Numbered from the stretch's first letter, positions 24,901 to 31,933 are shown. The stretch: 36,097 nucleotides of DNA from an uncultured Oribacterium sp. (GCA_946413525.1 CAMKKZ010000038.1:1-36097), one strand, 5' to 3'. Numbers and translations: made by a program. The notes: generated by a model from the sequence alone, not told the origin.

Positions 24901-25487
24901 TCCACAAGCTTCGGAATCGCAGCGCCGCCAATCGCCGGCGTCTCGTCCGCGCCTTCAATCTCAGCATCGGTAATCTTTCCGTCCTCATCGACCGTAAGCT
25001 TCACCGTCACCGCGCCGCCAAAGCCCTGCGCCTCGGCTTCATACGTCCCGGCCTTCACGCCAGCCTCTGCCTCAGCCTCAGCCTTCTCATCCTCAGCCTC
25101 AGCTTCTCCTGATTCCTCAGCCTTCTCATCCTCAGCCTCTTCTGATTCCTCAGCTTTCTCATCCTCGGACTCAGCTTCTTCTGATTCCTCAGCTTTCTCA
25201 TCCTCGGACTCAGCTTTTTCTGATTCCTCAGCCTTTCCGGCTTCCTCAGACTCTTCACCTTCTTCTGATTTCCCGACAGCTTCTCCGGATTCCCCGGCCT
25301 CTTCAGCCTCCTCGGATTCCTCCGCCTCCGAAGCCGTGGTATCCTCGGCCTCCGCCTCCGTTGTCTCCTCTTCTACCGTTGTTTCAACAGCGGATGTAGA
25401 CGAAGGGACATCCCCATCGCCGCAGGCCGCTAATGAAGAAACTGCCAGCCCCACCGCCAGGGCACCGCACAAAAACTTTTTCTTCAT
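21993..25487 (-). CDS. Flavinylated fumarate-reductase-like extracellular lipoprotein with four FMN-binding domains
   Basis: A probable cell-surface reductase that passes electrons through covalently bound FMN to an FAD active site. It has 1164 residues; GGAGG precedes the ATG at 25487. A lipobox ends at C22 (SSLAAC). Residues about 25-135 are an acidic Glu/Ala/Ser stalk. Three tandem FMN_bind domains follow (about 140-445), each with the flavinylation-type motif DGIAGATMTS, where ApbE attaches FMN to the threonine. A fourth, more diverged domain (about 450-540) has DSVSGATFSS. The FAD domain (about 552-1160) has VVVGGGGAGISAAA, then GKRFVDEFSERD, HHTMGG and GGNRLGGNA. The last three match active-site regions of soluble fumarate reductases such as Fcc3. 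The true acceptor could be fumarate, urocanate or another enoate. No apbE or electron-donating membrane complex is in the window. The small membrane protein downstream is translationally coupled. Confidence 0.93.
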   Translation of the reverse strand: MKKKFLCGALAVGLAVSSLAACGDGDVPSSTSAVETTVEEETTEAEAEDTTASEAEESEEAEEAGESGEAVGKSEEGEESEEAGKAEESEKAESEDEKAEESEEAESEDEKAEESEEAEDEKAEESGEAEAEDEKAEAEAEAGVKAGTYEAEAQGFGGAVTVKLTVDEDGKITDAEIEGADETPAIGGAAIPKLVEQLTEAGSAEIDGIAGATMTSNAVKEAAADALFKAQGGKEEAGEAEAEAEAGVKAGTYEAEAQGFGGAVTVKLTVDEDGKITDAEIEGADETPAIGGAAIPKLVEQLTEAGSAEIDGIAGATMTSNAVKEAAADALFKAQGGKEEAGEAEAEAEAGVKAGTYEAEAQGFGGAVTVKLTVDEDGKITEAAIEGASETPAIGGAAIPKLADQLVEAGSAEIDGIAGATMTSNAVKEAAADALSQAQGGGKDDAKAEGLSFKAGTYTGKATGYNGPVEVSVSFEDDKIKDIEIVSSVETGHVGDIAFDILVPQIIEANGTGVDSVSGATFSSRALKEAVNAAAEEAGVSDKSAFTKNTIEIKAEDAIEDTWDVVVVGGGGAGISAAAQAAQDGNTVLLIEKNAEIGGNTLVSGGQFQSVMPYLVWDAEDPDAETGVNPIDGKTYDKVKSNIGSLGTLRTILEWSEEPFDASYYDDNEYVAGDIAELSKHGVHEEYLPVLKDLKKEIEEYLAWADAKNVPENELTLFSTLNLHIFQTYYGGLRQSADKKEWIYGNVDLVKQFIEGGQDVKPWLEGMGSTFYEDSQQTLIGALWQRENEFIGANVDTDGDGETEEYTGRWGTYFVAPMTSFLNANDKNEIMTRTTATELIEEDGRVTGVKAEQYNGTEVIAHAKKGVILATGGFAANVDLVVKENNYWDPKYLTTATKTTNRSSLTGSGIEMATAVGAATTGMDFTQLMPISWVDNGNLAFGSGDYAIYINPTTGKRFVDEFSERDVLSKAELENGIEHNGTQGVFIEIYNAEQKLPAPPVNQLGEEDVDWRYYTRTIDELGDLFDELGIEADPAVVRETIEEYDKAVMSGGDFGEIGKSSYTRTIGNVEKKEDGSYDESTYDLDGAKLRIRFMAPSTHHTMGGLVVDTDRHVLNEDGEAIEGLYAAGEVTGGIHGGNRLGGNAIVEIIVSGRTAAKAVTADNE
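24169..25104. repeat. 312-bp tandem triplication of an FMN-binding domain
   Basis: Equivalent points lie at 24169, 24481 and 24793, exactly 312 bp (104 codons) apart. The two copies nearest the gene's 5' end appear identical over about 275 bp. The third differs at scattered positions. Confidence 0.92.
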
Positions 25488-25855
25488 GCATTTCCTCCAA
25501 TTTGTAAGAATGACGAAACAATTTTGTAACATCCTTATATATTTAAACATTATTAGAGGATTTATGCAATGGTTTTTGAAAAATAATAGGACAGTTCTTA
25601 TAGCGACCGTTCATATGCCGCTAAATCATCTCATCGTCAGCAGCATACTATATTAACGTAACAATTCACATCTCATCCGCAGGTGACCGGGGCAGCCGGC
25701 TTGACCCGACACGCTCATTTATATGTAGAACGCCGCATAAAGAGGAATAGAAAAGAATATCTTTCATCCAGTCAGATTTAGCGCACTCATCATATGCAGA
25801 ACACCTCATAAAACGGGAAATAAAACTATCAACAAAAGTGATGAATTCCGTCCCT
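25488..25855. other. Intergenic region upstream of the flavoprotein gene
   Basis: The AT-rich half next to the flavoprotein gene probably contains its promoter. One weak candidate on the minus strand is TTGCAT, 17 bases, then TTAAAT. The far half holds two diverged copies, about 71 bp apart (about 25714 and 25786), of a segment with CTCAT, ATATG and AGAAC. No gene is seen. Confidence 0.5.
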
Positions 25856-26752
25856 TCATCCCCTCAACACCTTCACCACCTCCCGGGAAAAGCGTTTCGG
25901 CCGTTCCCCGACAAACATATGGGTGCTTTTCCGGAAAGCCACGGCATGAAAGCGGGAATGGGTATGTTCTTTGTACCAGTTTGCGAGATCAGGTGAAAAC
26001 AGGGAGCCCGGTACCGCGTAAAAATAGCTGAATGGCACCTCGATCTTCTCAACGCACTCCCTGTAATCCTTCTCCTTCATGGAAAGGGACAGGGATCTGA
26101 GAACCTCCTCGTCACAATCCGCGATCCTCCTTTTCAGGGGACGCCGCAGAATAATTTCCGGCACCCTGGCAAGCCTCGGGATTGCCGCCAGGGCAAATTC
26201 CCTGTACAGGGAATAAAAGTCCATGCCGGCCCCCCTCTCCATGTCCGCCCTCGTATATTTCCCCTGATAAAGCCCCAGCTTCCATTCATCGTCATTGATC
26301 TGTTTGGGCGACATGTCACATAGTATGATCTGCCGCAGCTCATGACAGCCGTATAATGCTATATAATTCATGATTACCGCAGCCCCCATCGACCAGCCGA
26401 GGAGAACAACATCATGCAGGTCCAGACCCTCGATCAGCTCCTTGAGATCCGCAGCCAGCGTATCCATAGTTGTATCCACAGTTGTATGCATATTTGTATT
26501 CATAGTTGTATGCATATTTGTATCCATATTTGCTTCCGCGTTAAAATCCGCCCTTATATTCAAGCTTCTGCTTTTCCCGTGGCCGCGCTGGTCATAAACA
26601 ATGCAGCGAGCCGCCTTGCTGATTTCCGGAACGGAACGGGAAAAAATCCCGCTCGTACTGGTCCAACCATGAAGCATTATGATCGTCTTTTTTCCGGCGC
26701 CGGTATCCTCATAGTAAAGCCGCCCGCCATTCCTCAAATTAAAAAAACTCAT
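25856..26752 (-). CDS. Alpha/beta hydrolase with a low-complexity insertion
   Basis: A cytoplasmic hydrolase of the alpha/beta fold (298 residues); substrate unknown. The oxyanion region is MLHGWTS (about 26-32) and the segment YDQRGHGKS is typical of the fold. The nucleophile is S121 in GWSMGA, and the likely catalytic histidine is in KSTHMF near the C-terminus. AGGAG lies 8 bases before the ATG. Residues about 74-98 are a simple repeat of MDTN/MHTT/MNTN units encoded by a 12-bp tandem repeat. They are inserted between the RGHGKS strand and the helix before the nucleophile, a surface position in this fold, so activity may be preserved. The gene is monocistronic, with a small AAAG-GG/CC-CTTT hairpin just upstream of its ribosome binding site. 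Confidence 0.9.
   Translation of the reverse strand: MSFFNLRNGGRLYYEDTGAGKKTIIMLHGWTSTSGIFSRSVPEISKAARCIVYDQRGHGKSRSLNIRADFNAEANMDTNMHTTMNTNMHTTVDTTMDTLAADLKELIEGLDLHDVVLLGWSMGAAVIMNYIALYGCHELRQIILCDMSPKQINDDEWKLGLYQGKYTRADMERGAGMDFYSLYREFALAAIPRLARVPEIILRRPLKRRIADCDEEVLRSLSLSMKEKDYRECVEKIEVPFSYFYAVPGSLFSPDLANWYKEHTHSRFHAVAFRKSTHMFVGERPKRFSREVVKVLRG
26457..26530. repeat. 12-bp coding microsatellite in the hydrolase gene
   Basis: About six units of the type TTGTATCCATA/TTGTATGCATA alternate with a 24-bp super-period and encode (M/V)(D/H/N)T(N/T). The array is in frame and looks recently expanded. Confidence 0.85.
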
Positions 26753-27168
26753 CCGGATCTCTCCTATTAAAGTGGTTTTTGGGCCGCTTTAATTCATGAC
26801 CAACATCTGCGGTACCGCAGACTATACGGCTCCTCTAATACAAAAATACAAATGTGTCCTCTGCTGAAGGACTTTCGGAGGATGTCTGCTACGTGTACTC
26901 GTCATTTAATTAGTATTCACAGTCCAATGTCCATGAGTTTAAGAATATAATGAAAAAATGTCAAGGTCTCGGGCTGCTGTTCAGGTCTCCACCCCCCGAT
27001 GCCTTGTTTTTTAGCAAAAATCGCTTTGCAGCAGTTTGCTAACGGCTTAACAGTTTGAACAAGAGGGAAAAGGTAACTGTCCGATCTGTTCCCTACTCCC
27101 TTAACAAATCGGACAGAAAAGTCAATAGAGAGCCAATTTGCCCCGCAGACGGTTCGCTATGTCAGAAT
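26753..27168. other. Intergenic region without a gene
   Basis: This region contains a CTGCGGTACCGCAG palindrome (near 26804). It also contains a hairpin with arms CTGTCCGAT (27078-27086) and ATCGGACAG (27108-27116), which could be a weak terminator for the GMC remnant. I see no coding sequence. Confidence 0.5.
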
Positions 27169-27579
27169 TCAGAGTAGCAATAACCCACTATTTGCTGCGG
27201 TATCACAAACCATATAGCTCCTGAAGCAGGCCTCCTGCAGCAGGCCTGCCATCCTTTTTGCCAGCGCCATAATGGTCAGCATAGGCGGATTGCCCATGGC
27301 TTTCGGAAGTATCGTGGCATCGGCCACATACAGATTATCCGGCAGGCGGGAATCATGCAAAGTATCCTTCTCCCGCTCTGTCAGCGGAAGCATTCCGCCG
27401 GAGTGACCGGCATTCAGCGTGCCCAGGAACCACTTATCCTCCGATACGCCCAGACGGGCAAGTATCTCCAGGCACTGAGCAACGGCTCCCTGCATTCGGA
27501 CCCTGTCCGATGGGCCCATACGCTTTTCAATGCCGTGCCCATCCACATGCCCTGCCTCCTCATCCGCCAGTTTGATCAT
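27169..27579 (-). pseudogene. GMC oxidoreductase C-terminal remnant
   Basis: The 136 codons correspond only to the C-terminal domain of a GMC (glucose-methanol-choline) FAD oxidoreductase. The signature is HSGGMLPLT..., then NLYVADATILPKAMGNPPML, followed by TIMALAKRMA. Homology may extend a few codons upstream (TTSV) before an in-frame stop. The 400-residue N-terminal FAD-binding part is missing, and unrelated repeat sequence lies upstream. With no ribosome binding site and no FAD-binding domain it should be non-functional. Confidence 0.82.
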
Positions 27580-27725
27580 GACGCTCGTTGTAAATCAGAA
27601 AAACCTTAGCCGGAAAAAAACGCAACGCGAACGAACTATATTTTCTTGTTACTTTTCATCCCCACACCTGTGATAAAGAAAGGATTCTTCCACATATTTT
27701 TTCAAATGTGCTTCACATCAATTTT

Positions 27726-27923
27726 TTCCACCTGTACGGTTGCCATCCAAAGCGATATTTTGATACGGTTTACCGTAATCAAAATATCGCTTTGGATGAG
27801 CAACCTACCCCTAAATGAGCAAAACGATTTGCGAAGCAAATCTTTAAGCACGCGAAGCGGGCGGTTTTGCGAATTTAGGGGTATTCAGAATGGCCTTCAG
27901 GCCATTAAACCGTACAGGTGGAA
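27726..27923. repeat. Four-arm inverted-repeat element, about 198 bp
   Basis: Terminal arms 27726-27741 and 27908-27923 are perfect 16-bp inverted repeats (TTCCACCTGTACGGTT type). They enclose three hairpins. The first is a perfect 21-bp stem (27744-27764 with 27778-27798), topped by ACGGT-TT-ACCGT. The second is CCCCTAAAT / ATTTAGGGG (27808-27816, 27873-27881), continuing as GCAAAAC / GTTTTGC. The third is AATGGCC-TTCA-GGCCATT (27889-27906). Seven T residues follow on the plus strand. It could be a MITE-like element or a structured RNA. No transposase or reverse transcriptase is adjacent. Confidence 0.8.
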
Positions 27924-27954
27924 TTTTTTTCGTTCACAAATGCCGAGAATTTCC

Positions 27955-27983
27955 TTGACAGGTGAATCAGATTTTTATATGCT
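27955..27983 (+). promoter_or_regulatory. Candidate promoter of rpsT
   Basis: A perfect TTGACA (27955-27960), a 17-base spacer and TATGCT (27978-27983) lie about 130 bases upstream of the rpsT start. Basis: motif match and position. Confidence 0.6.
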
Positions 27984-28115
27984 AATGCAGTATGTTTTGA
28001 ATCTGACCGTGTCCGGAGGATAAACAAACCGCGGCAAAACTGACTAACCTAAATCTGACTATAATTATAATTTAGGAAAGATTTCTTTATTATTCAGGAA
28101 AGGACATGAAACAAA

Positions 28116-28379
28116 ATGGCAAATATCAAGTCCGCTAAGAAGAGGATTCTGGTGGCGAAAACCAGGAATGAAAGGAACAAGTCAATTCGTTCAGAGGTCA
28201 AAACCTATATGAAGAGGGTTTACGCAGCCGTTGAGGCAAAGGACAAGTCTGCTGCTGAAACCGCTTTCCGTATGGCTCAGAAAAAGGTGGCCATGGCGCA
28301 CAGCAAGGGCATTTACAAATCGAACAATGCCTCTCGGAAGATTTCCCATATGGCAAAAGCCGTCTCATCCATGGAATAA
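28116..28379 (+). CDS. rpsT: 30S ribosomal protein S20
   Basis: S20 binds 16S rRNA early in assembly of the small ribosomal subunit. The 87 residues are the usual length. The sequence is strongly basic and helical, with the family start MANIKSAKKRILVAKTRNER, a central AAVEAKDKSAAETAF and a GIYKSNNASRKISHMAKAV end. The ATG at 28116 is preceded by AGGAAAGG at a rather long spacing of about 12 bases. The gene stands alone with its own promoter and a terminator about 230 bases downstream. The last codons (SSME) run straight into a 34-bp tandem repeat that begins with the CCATGG of the final codons, so the repeat seems to have grown from the gene's own end. Confidence 0.97.
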   Translation: MANIKSAKKRILVAKTRNERNKSIRSEVKTYMKRVYAAVEAKDKSAAETAFRMAQKKVAMAHSKGIYKSNNASRKISHMAKAVSSME

Positions 28380-28385
28380 TCAACT

Positions 28386-28555
28386 CCATGGAACATTCAA
28401 TACTTTGGAATGATCAGCTCCATGGAACATTCAAATCTTTGAAAGAATCAGCCCCATGGAACATTCAAATCTTTGAAAGAATCAGCCCCATGGAACATTC
28501 AAATCTTTGAAAGAATCAGCCCCATGGAACATGAAATTTCAAGCTCCATGGAATT
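28386..28555. repeat. 34-bp tandem repeat array after rpsT
   Basis: Copies starting CCATGGAACATTCAAATCTT recur at 28386, 28420, 28454, 28488 and 28522, an exact 34-bp period. The middle copies are identical. A half-period CCATGG at 28369 lies in the last codons of rpsT. Confidence 0.9.
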
Positions 28556-28605
28556 GTCTCCTTAGATTTCTTGTCAAGATTTCTTTTCAGAGCTTTCAAA
28601 AATTA

Positions 28606-28658
28606 TCAGAGCCATCTCCCCGCTCTCATCCCGAAAACGGGCTTGGCTCTGACTTTTT
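28606..28658 (+). terminator. Rho-independent terminator of rpsT
   Basis: The arms TCAGAGCCA (28606-28614) and TGGCTCTGA (28644-28652) enclose a nested CCCG-AAAA-CGGG hairpin and are followed by CTTTTT. It lies after the tandem array. Confidence 0.75.
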
Positions 28659-28698
28659 CCGCTTTTCTCCCACAACTATCTTTTCACATTACCCCCTA

Positions 28699-28836
28699 TC
28701 AGAGTGGGTTTTGGCCACTCTGAGTTCTAAAATTGCGAAACGACTGCGGGGCAAGCCGGCTCATCTATCCGAGTGTATTTTCACTGCTCCGAATTCTTAC
28801 ATAGCGAAGCTCTTGCGGGGCAAGCCGGCTCACTAA
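28699..28836. repeat. Two diverged 69-bp direct repeats before comEC
   Basis: The units at about 28699 and 28768 each contain a GAGTG...CAC/CTC hairpin, a TTCT-A-AT...GCGAA segment and a perfectly shared TGCGGGGCAAGCCGGCTCA (28745 and 28814). They occupy the immediate upstream region of comEC. Confidence 0.75.
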
Positions 28837-28876
28837 CACCATTCAAGCTCTCAGACTCTATCCGAACATAAATAAA

Positions 28877-31591
28877 ATGAATTATAAAAGACCTTTCTTT
28901 TGGATGGCCATAGTATACGTTCTCGGTGAATCCATTGCGGCAAATGAAACCGGGTTCCCAATGCGCCTCCTCCTTGCAATGTGCCTGGCAGCCTTTTTTC
29001 TCGAAGGAGTAATCAGAAAAAGGCTGAGCCTTCTTTCCCTCACCCTGCTTCTTTTCCTCGCTGCCGGAGGAGCGCTCCGGTACCATATGGAGGAAACGGC
29101 CATTACAATACATCGTAACAATATAGAACGCTTTCAGGATTTCAATGTCAGCCTTTGCGGCCATGTGGAGAATAATCATTACAGTAATGAAAAAAGCCGT
29201 ATTCTGCTGTCTGGAACCCTGCTTTCAAGTGCCTACGGAAGCCCGGCCTCTCTCTCGGAGGGTGCGCCGCCAGGCCTCCTGCAAAAGTACTCCCAACCGT
29301 CAGGGAGAATCATGATCTACATAGACGGCAGACAGGATTTGTATCCCGGACAGTACGTCATCGCCTATGGGAAGATGGTTCCCGAAAGCAGACCGACCAA
29401 CGAAGGGCAATTTGATTTTTCCTTATACTACCGATCCCAGGGGATTCATGGCTGCATGTACGGGGATAAAATAGTCATCCTTGATCCGGAGGCAAGGCCG
29501 TGGGCCGCCTTTTTGCAGGAAATCAGGAACAGGATGGCCGAAAGCCTGCGCTCTGCCTGCCCCCCGGAGGACAATGGCCTGTTCCAGGCCATCCTTCTGG
29601 GCAACAAGACGGAAATGGACAAAAAAATACAAAGCCTGTTCAGGAAAAACGGAATAGCGCATATCCTCGCCATTTCCGGCCTGCACCTGTCAATCATAGG
29701 GAACGGCTTTTACGGCCTGCTCCGTTCGGCAGGGATGACGGCAGCTCCCGCCGGGATCCTTGCCGGATTCCTGATCCTGGCTTATGGCATTTTGAGCGGA
29801 GCCTCAGGATCCGCCATCCGCGCTGTAATCATGCTCCTTCTCCGCTTCCTGGCCATTGCCATAGGAAGGACAAGCGACACCCTCTCCTCCCTCGCTGCCT
29901 CCTGCATCATACTTCTTGTCTGGCGTCCGTTCCTCCTGTTTTCCTCCGGCTTCCAGATGAGCTTCCTGGCCGTGCTGGCCCTGGGGCTCTTTTCCGAGCT
30001 CGAGCTGCCCTTCAAAGGCCCCTTCGAAGGCATTTGGAAAACATTGGCGGGATCTTTATTCCTCCAGTTGTTCACGCTCCCGATTACACTTTATCATTAC
30101 TACCTCCTCCCTCTCTACAGCCTCCCCCTGAACTTTGCCGTGTTGCCATTAATGTCGTGCGTCATCTTTTCCGGACTGGGAGCCCTTCTCCTGTCCTTTC
30201 TGCCGCTCCCCCCTCCCCTCCGTCTTTTTCTTCCCAGAATGGCCATCGGAAGCGGTCACTACATCCTCCGATTCTATACCTGGCTTTGCAGCCTGGCGGA
30301 AAAACTCCCCTTTGCAATCCTATGTCCGGGACGTCCACAAAAAACAACAATATTCGTTTATTACGCCGTTTTTTTGGCACTTTACGCCCTCCTGGATGCT
30401 TTTCTGCGGGAACATCAATGCCGGGAATGCGTAATCCCTGAAAACAATACATTTTTGTCATCGGAAATAAAGATGAAGAAAATGAAAGCTACGTCATTAC
30501 GACAAGCAATGGAATCACAAACTACGTTAAAAATGCAATCGTTCAGGAAGAGAGCTATCATCGCGCTGACCCTTCCTTTCTTCATCACCCTCCTTTTAAT
30601 GCTTTTTCCAAGAGCTGATAAGAAATTATCCATTACCGCTTTGGACGTTGGACAGGGCGATGGCTTTATTATCCGATTTGACGGAAAAGTCATTACAATT
30701 GACAATGGCTCAACCTCCAACAACAGCTTTGGAGAAGGGATATTGGAGCCATACCTCCTTTCCCAGGGAATCACATCTATCGACTGCGCCATTATAACCC
30801 ATTGCGATAAAGACCATTACAGCGGCATGCTCTGGATAATGGAGGAATCAGAAAATGTCCGTGTCCGGCAGATTTGCCTTCCATCCTGCGCGCGCAATGA
30901 CAAGCGATACCGCCCGCTGACGGAATCCGCCGAAAAGCATGGAACGACCATTGAATATCTTGCAAGGGGAAACTGCCTTTCCCTCGGCACGATGAGATCC
31001 GGAAATGAGGATGCGCTGCTGCTCAACTGCCTCTATCCTGAAGGAAGCGAATATATAGAAGAAGCGAATTCCCATTCCATCGGCATTTTGCTATCCTACA
31101 AAAAGTTCCAAATGCTCTTTACGGGAGATCTGCCAAAGGAAAAAGAAGGAGTATTAATCCAGGCCCTTCTCGACCTTCAAAATGAAATTGTTACCAGGGA
31201 GATAAACAAAAATAAAAATAAAAATAAGAATAAAAATGAAAATGAGAATAGATTTGCCGATACGGAAAACAGGAACAAGAACAGGAGCGAGAACGTGTCT
31301 ATAAACAAAAACAACGTCAGGAGAAAAAGCTGCACAAGAACAATAGAAATCCTGAAAGCCGGGCATCATGGCTCTTCAACCAGCACTTCCGGGGAATTAT
31401 TGGATACACTTAAAGCATCCTGCGCTTTACTTTCCTATGGGAAAAACAATCGTTATGGCCATCCCCACCGTGAAACAATGAATGCCCTGGAGAATTATAA
31501 TATCACCTGTTATGAAACGGCAATCCTTGGCGAAATCAGGATATGGAGCAATGGCCTGGAATATGCCGTCCTGACTCCAATGTCACAATGA
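28877..31591 (+). CDS. comEC: ComEC/Rec2 DNA-uptake channel protein
   Basis: ComEC forms the inner-membrane channel for single-stranded DNA during natural transformation, and its metallo-beta-lactamase domain is thought to degrade the other strand. The 904 residues run in the usual order. An N-terminal DUF4131-like part covers residues 1-200, and the multi-helix Competence domain covers about 215-505, with GIAHILAISGLHLSIIGN. The C-terminal metallo-beta-lactamase domain (about 575-900) has LDVGQGDGFII, THCDKDHYSGM and KAGHHGSS. A 45-residue Asn/Lys/Glu-rich insertion (about 775-822, NKNKNKNK) sits inside this last domain before the HHGSS motif. The start has no strong ribosome binding site, so translation may be weak. 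Other competence genes are not in the window. The name is secure; competence of the strain is not shown. Confidence 0.94.
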   Translation: MNYKRPFFWMAIVYVLGESIAANETGFPMRLLLAMCLAAFFLEGVIRKRLSLLSLTLLLFLAAGGALRYHMEETAITIHRNNIERFQDFNVSLCGHVENNHYSNEKSRILLSGTLLSSAYGSPASLSEGAPPGLLQKYSQPSGRIMIYIDGRQDLYPGQYVIAYGKMVPESRPTNEGQFDFSLYYRSQGIHGCMYGDKIVILDPEARPWAAFLQEIRNRMAESLRSACPPEDNGLFQAILLGNKTEMDKKIQSLFRKNGIAHILAISGLHLSIIGNGFYGLLRSAGMTAAPAGILAGFLILAYGILSGASGSAIRAVIMLLLRFLAIAIGRTSDTLSSLAASCIILLVWRPFLLFSSGFQMSFLAVLALGLFSELELPFKGPFEGIWKTLAGSLFLQLFTLPITLYHYYLLPLYSLPLNFAVLPLMSCVIFSGLGALLLSFLPLPPPLRLFLPRMAIGSGHYILRFYTWLCSLAEKLPFAILCPGRPQKTTIFVYYAVFLALYALLDAFLREHQCRECVIPENNTFLSSEIKMKKMKATSLRQAMESQTTLKMQSFRKRAIIALTLPFFITLLLMLFPRADKKLSITALDVGQGDGFIIRFDGKVITIDNGSTSNNSFGEGILEPYLLSQGITSIDCAIITHCDKDHYSGMLWIMEESENVRVRQICLPSCARNDKRYRPLTESAEKHGTTIEYLARGNCLSLGTMRSGNEDALLLNCLYPEGSEYIEEANSHSIGILLSYKKFQMLFTGDLPKEKEGVLIQALLDLQNEIVTREINKNKNKNKNKNENENRFADTENRNKNRSENVSINKNNVRRKSCTRTIEILKAGHHGSSTSTSGELLDTLKASCALLSYGKNNRYGHPHRETMNALENYNITCYETAILGEIRIWSNGLEYAVLTPMSQ

Positions 31592-31629
31592 CGGCGTACA
31601 GAAAGCATTACGCTGATATAGAACGCCTT

Positions 31630-31836
31630 GCCCCACAAGCGCTTCGCCATGCATGTACCCAGCGCGGCAGGAACCAAATCGTATCGATGAGCCGCTTAGC
31701 CTCACAGGCGCTTTGCCATGCATGAATCCAAATCGGCAGGAACCAAATCGTATCGATGAGCCGCTTAGCCCCACAAGCGCTTCGCCATGCATGTACCCAG
31801 CGCGGCAGGAGCCAAATCCGATCTGTGAGCAAGCCG
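31630..31836. repeat. 69-bp tandem repeat after comEC
   Basis: Three copies beginning GCCCCACAAGCGCTTCGCCA start at 31630, 31699 and 31768. The first two share a perfect AACCAAATCGTATCGATGAG. The period is exactly 69 bp. Confidence 0.88.
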
Positions 31837-31886
31837 AAAATCACTCTGATCAATAAATAAGCCGAAAGGTCGTATCTTCTCATTTA

Positions 31887-31933
31887 AACTGTAGGTATAA
31901 GCTATGCTTGATGCATAGTTTATACCTACAGTT
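31887..31933. terminator. Long hairpin, likely bidirectional terminator
   Basis: Perfect 14-bp arms AACTGTAGGTATAA (31887-31900) and TTATACCTACAGTT (31920-31933) enclose a second TATGC/GCATA stem. It lies 11 bp from the degV-family stop codon, between two convergent genes. It has no long T tract. Confidence 0.6.

Larger units (their letters stand above)
27580..28115. other. Intergenic region between the GMC remnant and rpsT
   Basis: This region carries the four-arm inverted-repeat element (27726-27923) and a strong candidate promoter (27955-27983). A GGAGG at 28016-28020 has no start codon after it. A CCTAAAT...ATTTAGG hairpin lies close to the rpsT ribosome binding site. An apparent 125-codon plus-strand frame across the element is not credible as a gene. 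Confidence 0.6.

Noticed and set aside
24475..25656. A 393-codon plus-strand frame antisense to the FMN-binding repeats
   Set aside because: Its internal repeats are only the mirror of the 312-bp coding repeats and the acidic stalk. No start signal is seen.
27726..27923. Retron RNA
   Set aside because: The outline fits loosely, but no reverse transcriptase or effector gene is adjacent. I keep only the structural description.
27646..28023. A 125-codon frame across the four-arm element
   Set aside because: Its sequence is the translation of inverted repeats. It has no ribosome binding site and no family resemblance.
29500..30441. A 313-codon frame overlapping comEC on the same strand
   Set aside because: It is proline/arginine-rich with no domain, and it lies inside the well-supported Competence domain of comEC.
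31592..31883. Several 60-90 codon frames with FGSCR or HGEAL repeats after comEC
   Set aside because: All frames stay open because the 69-bp tandem repeat is a multiple of three. There is no start signal.
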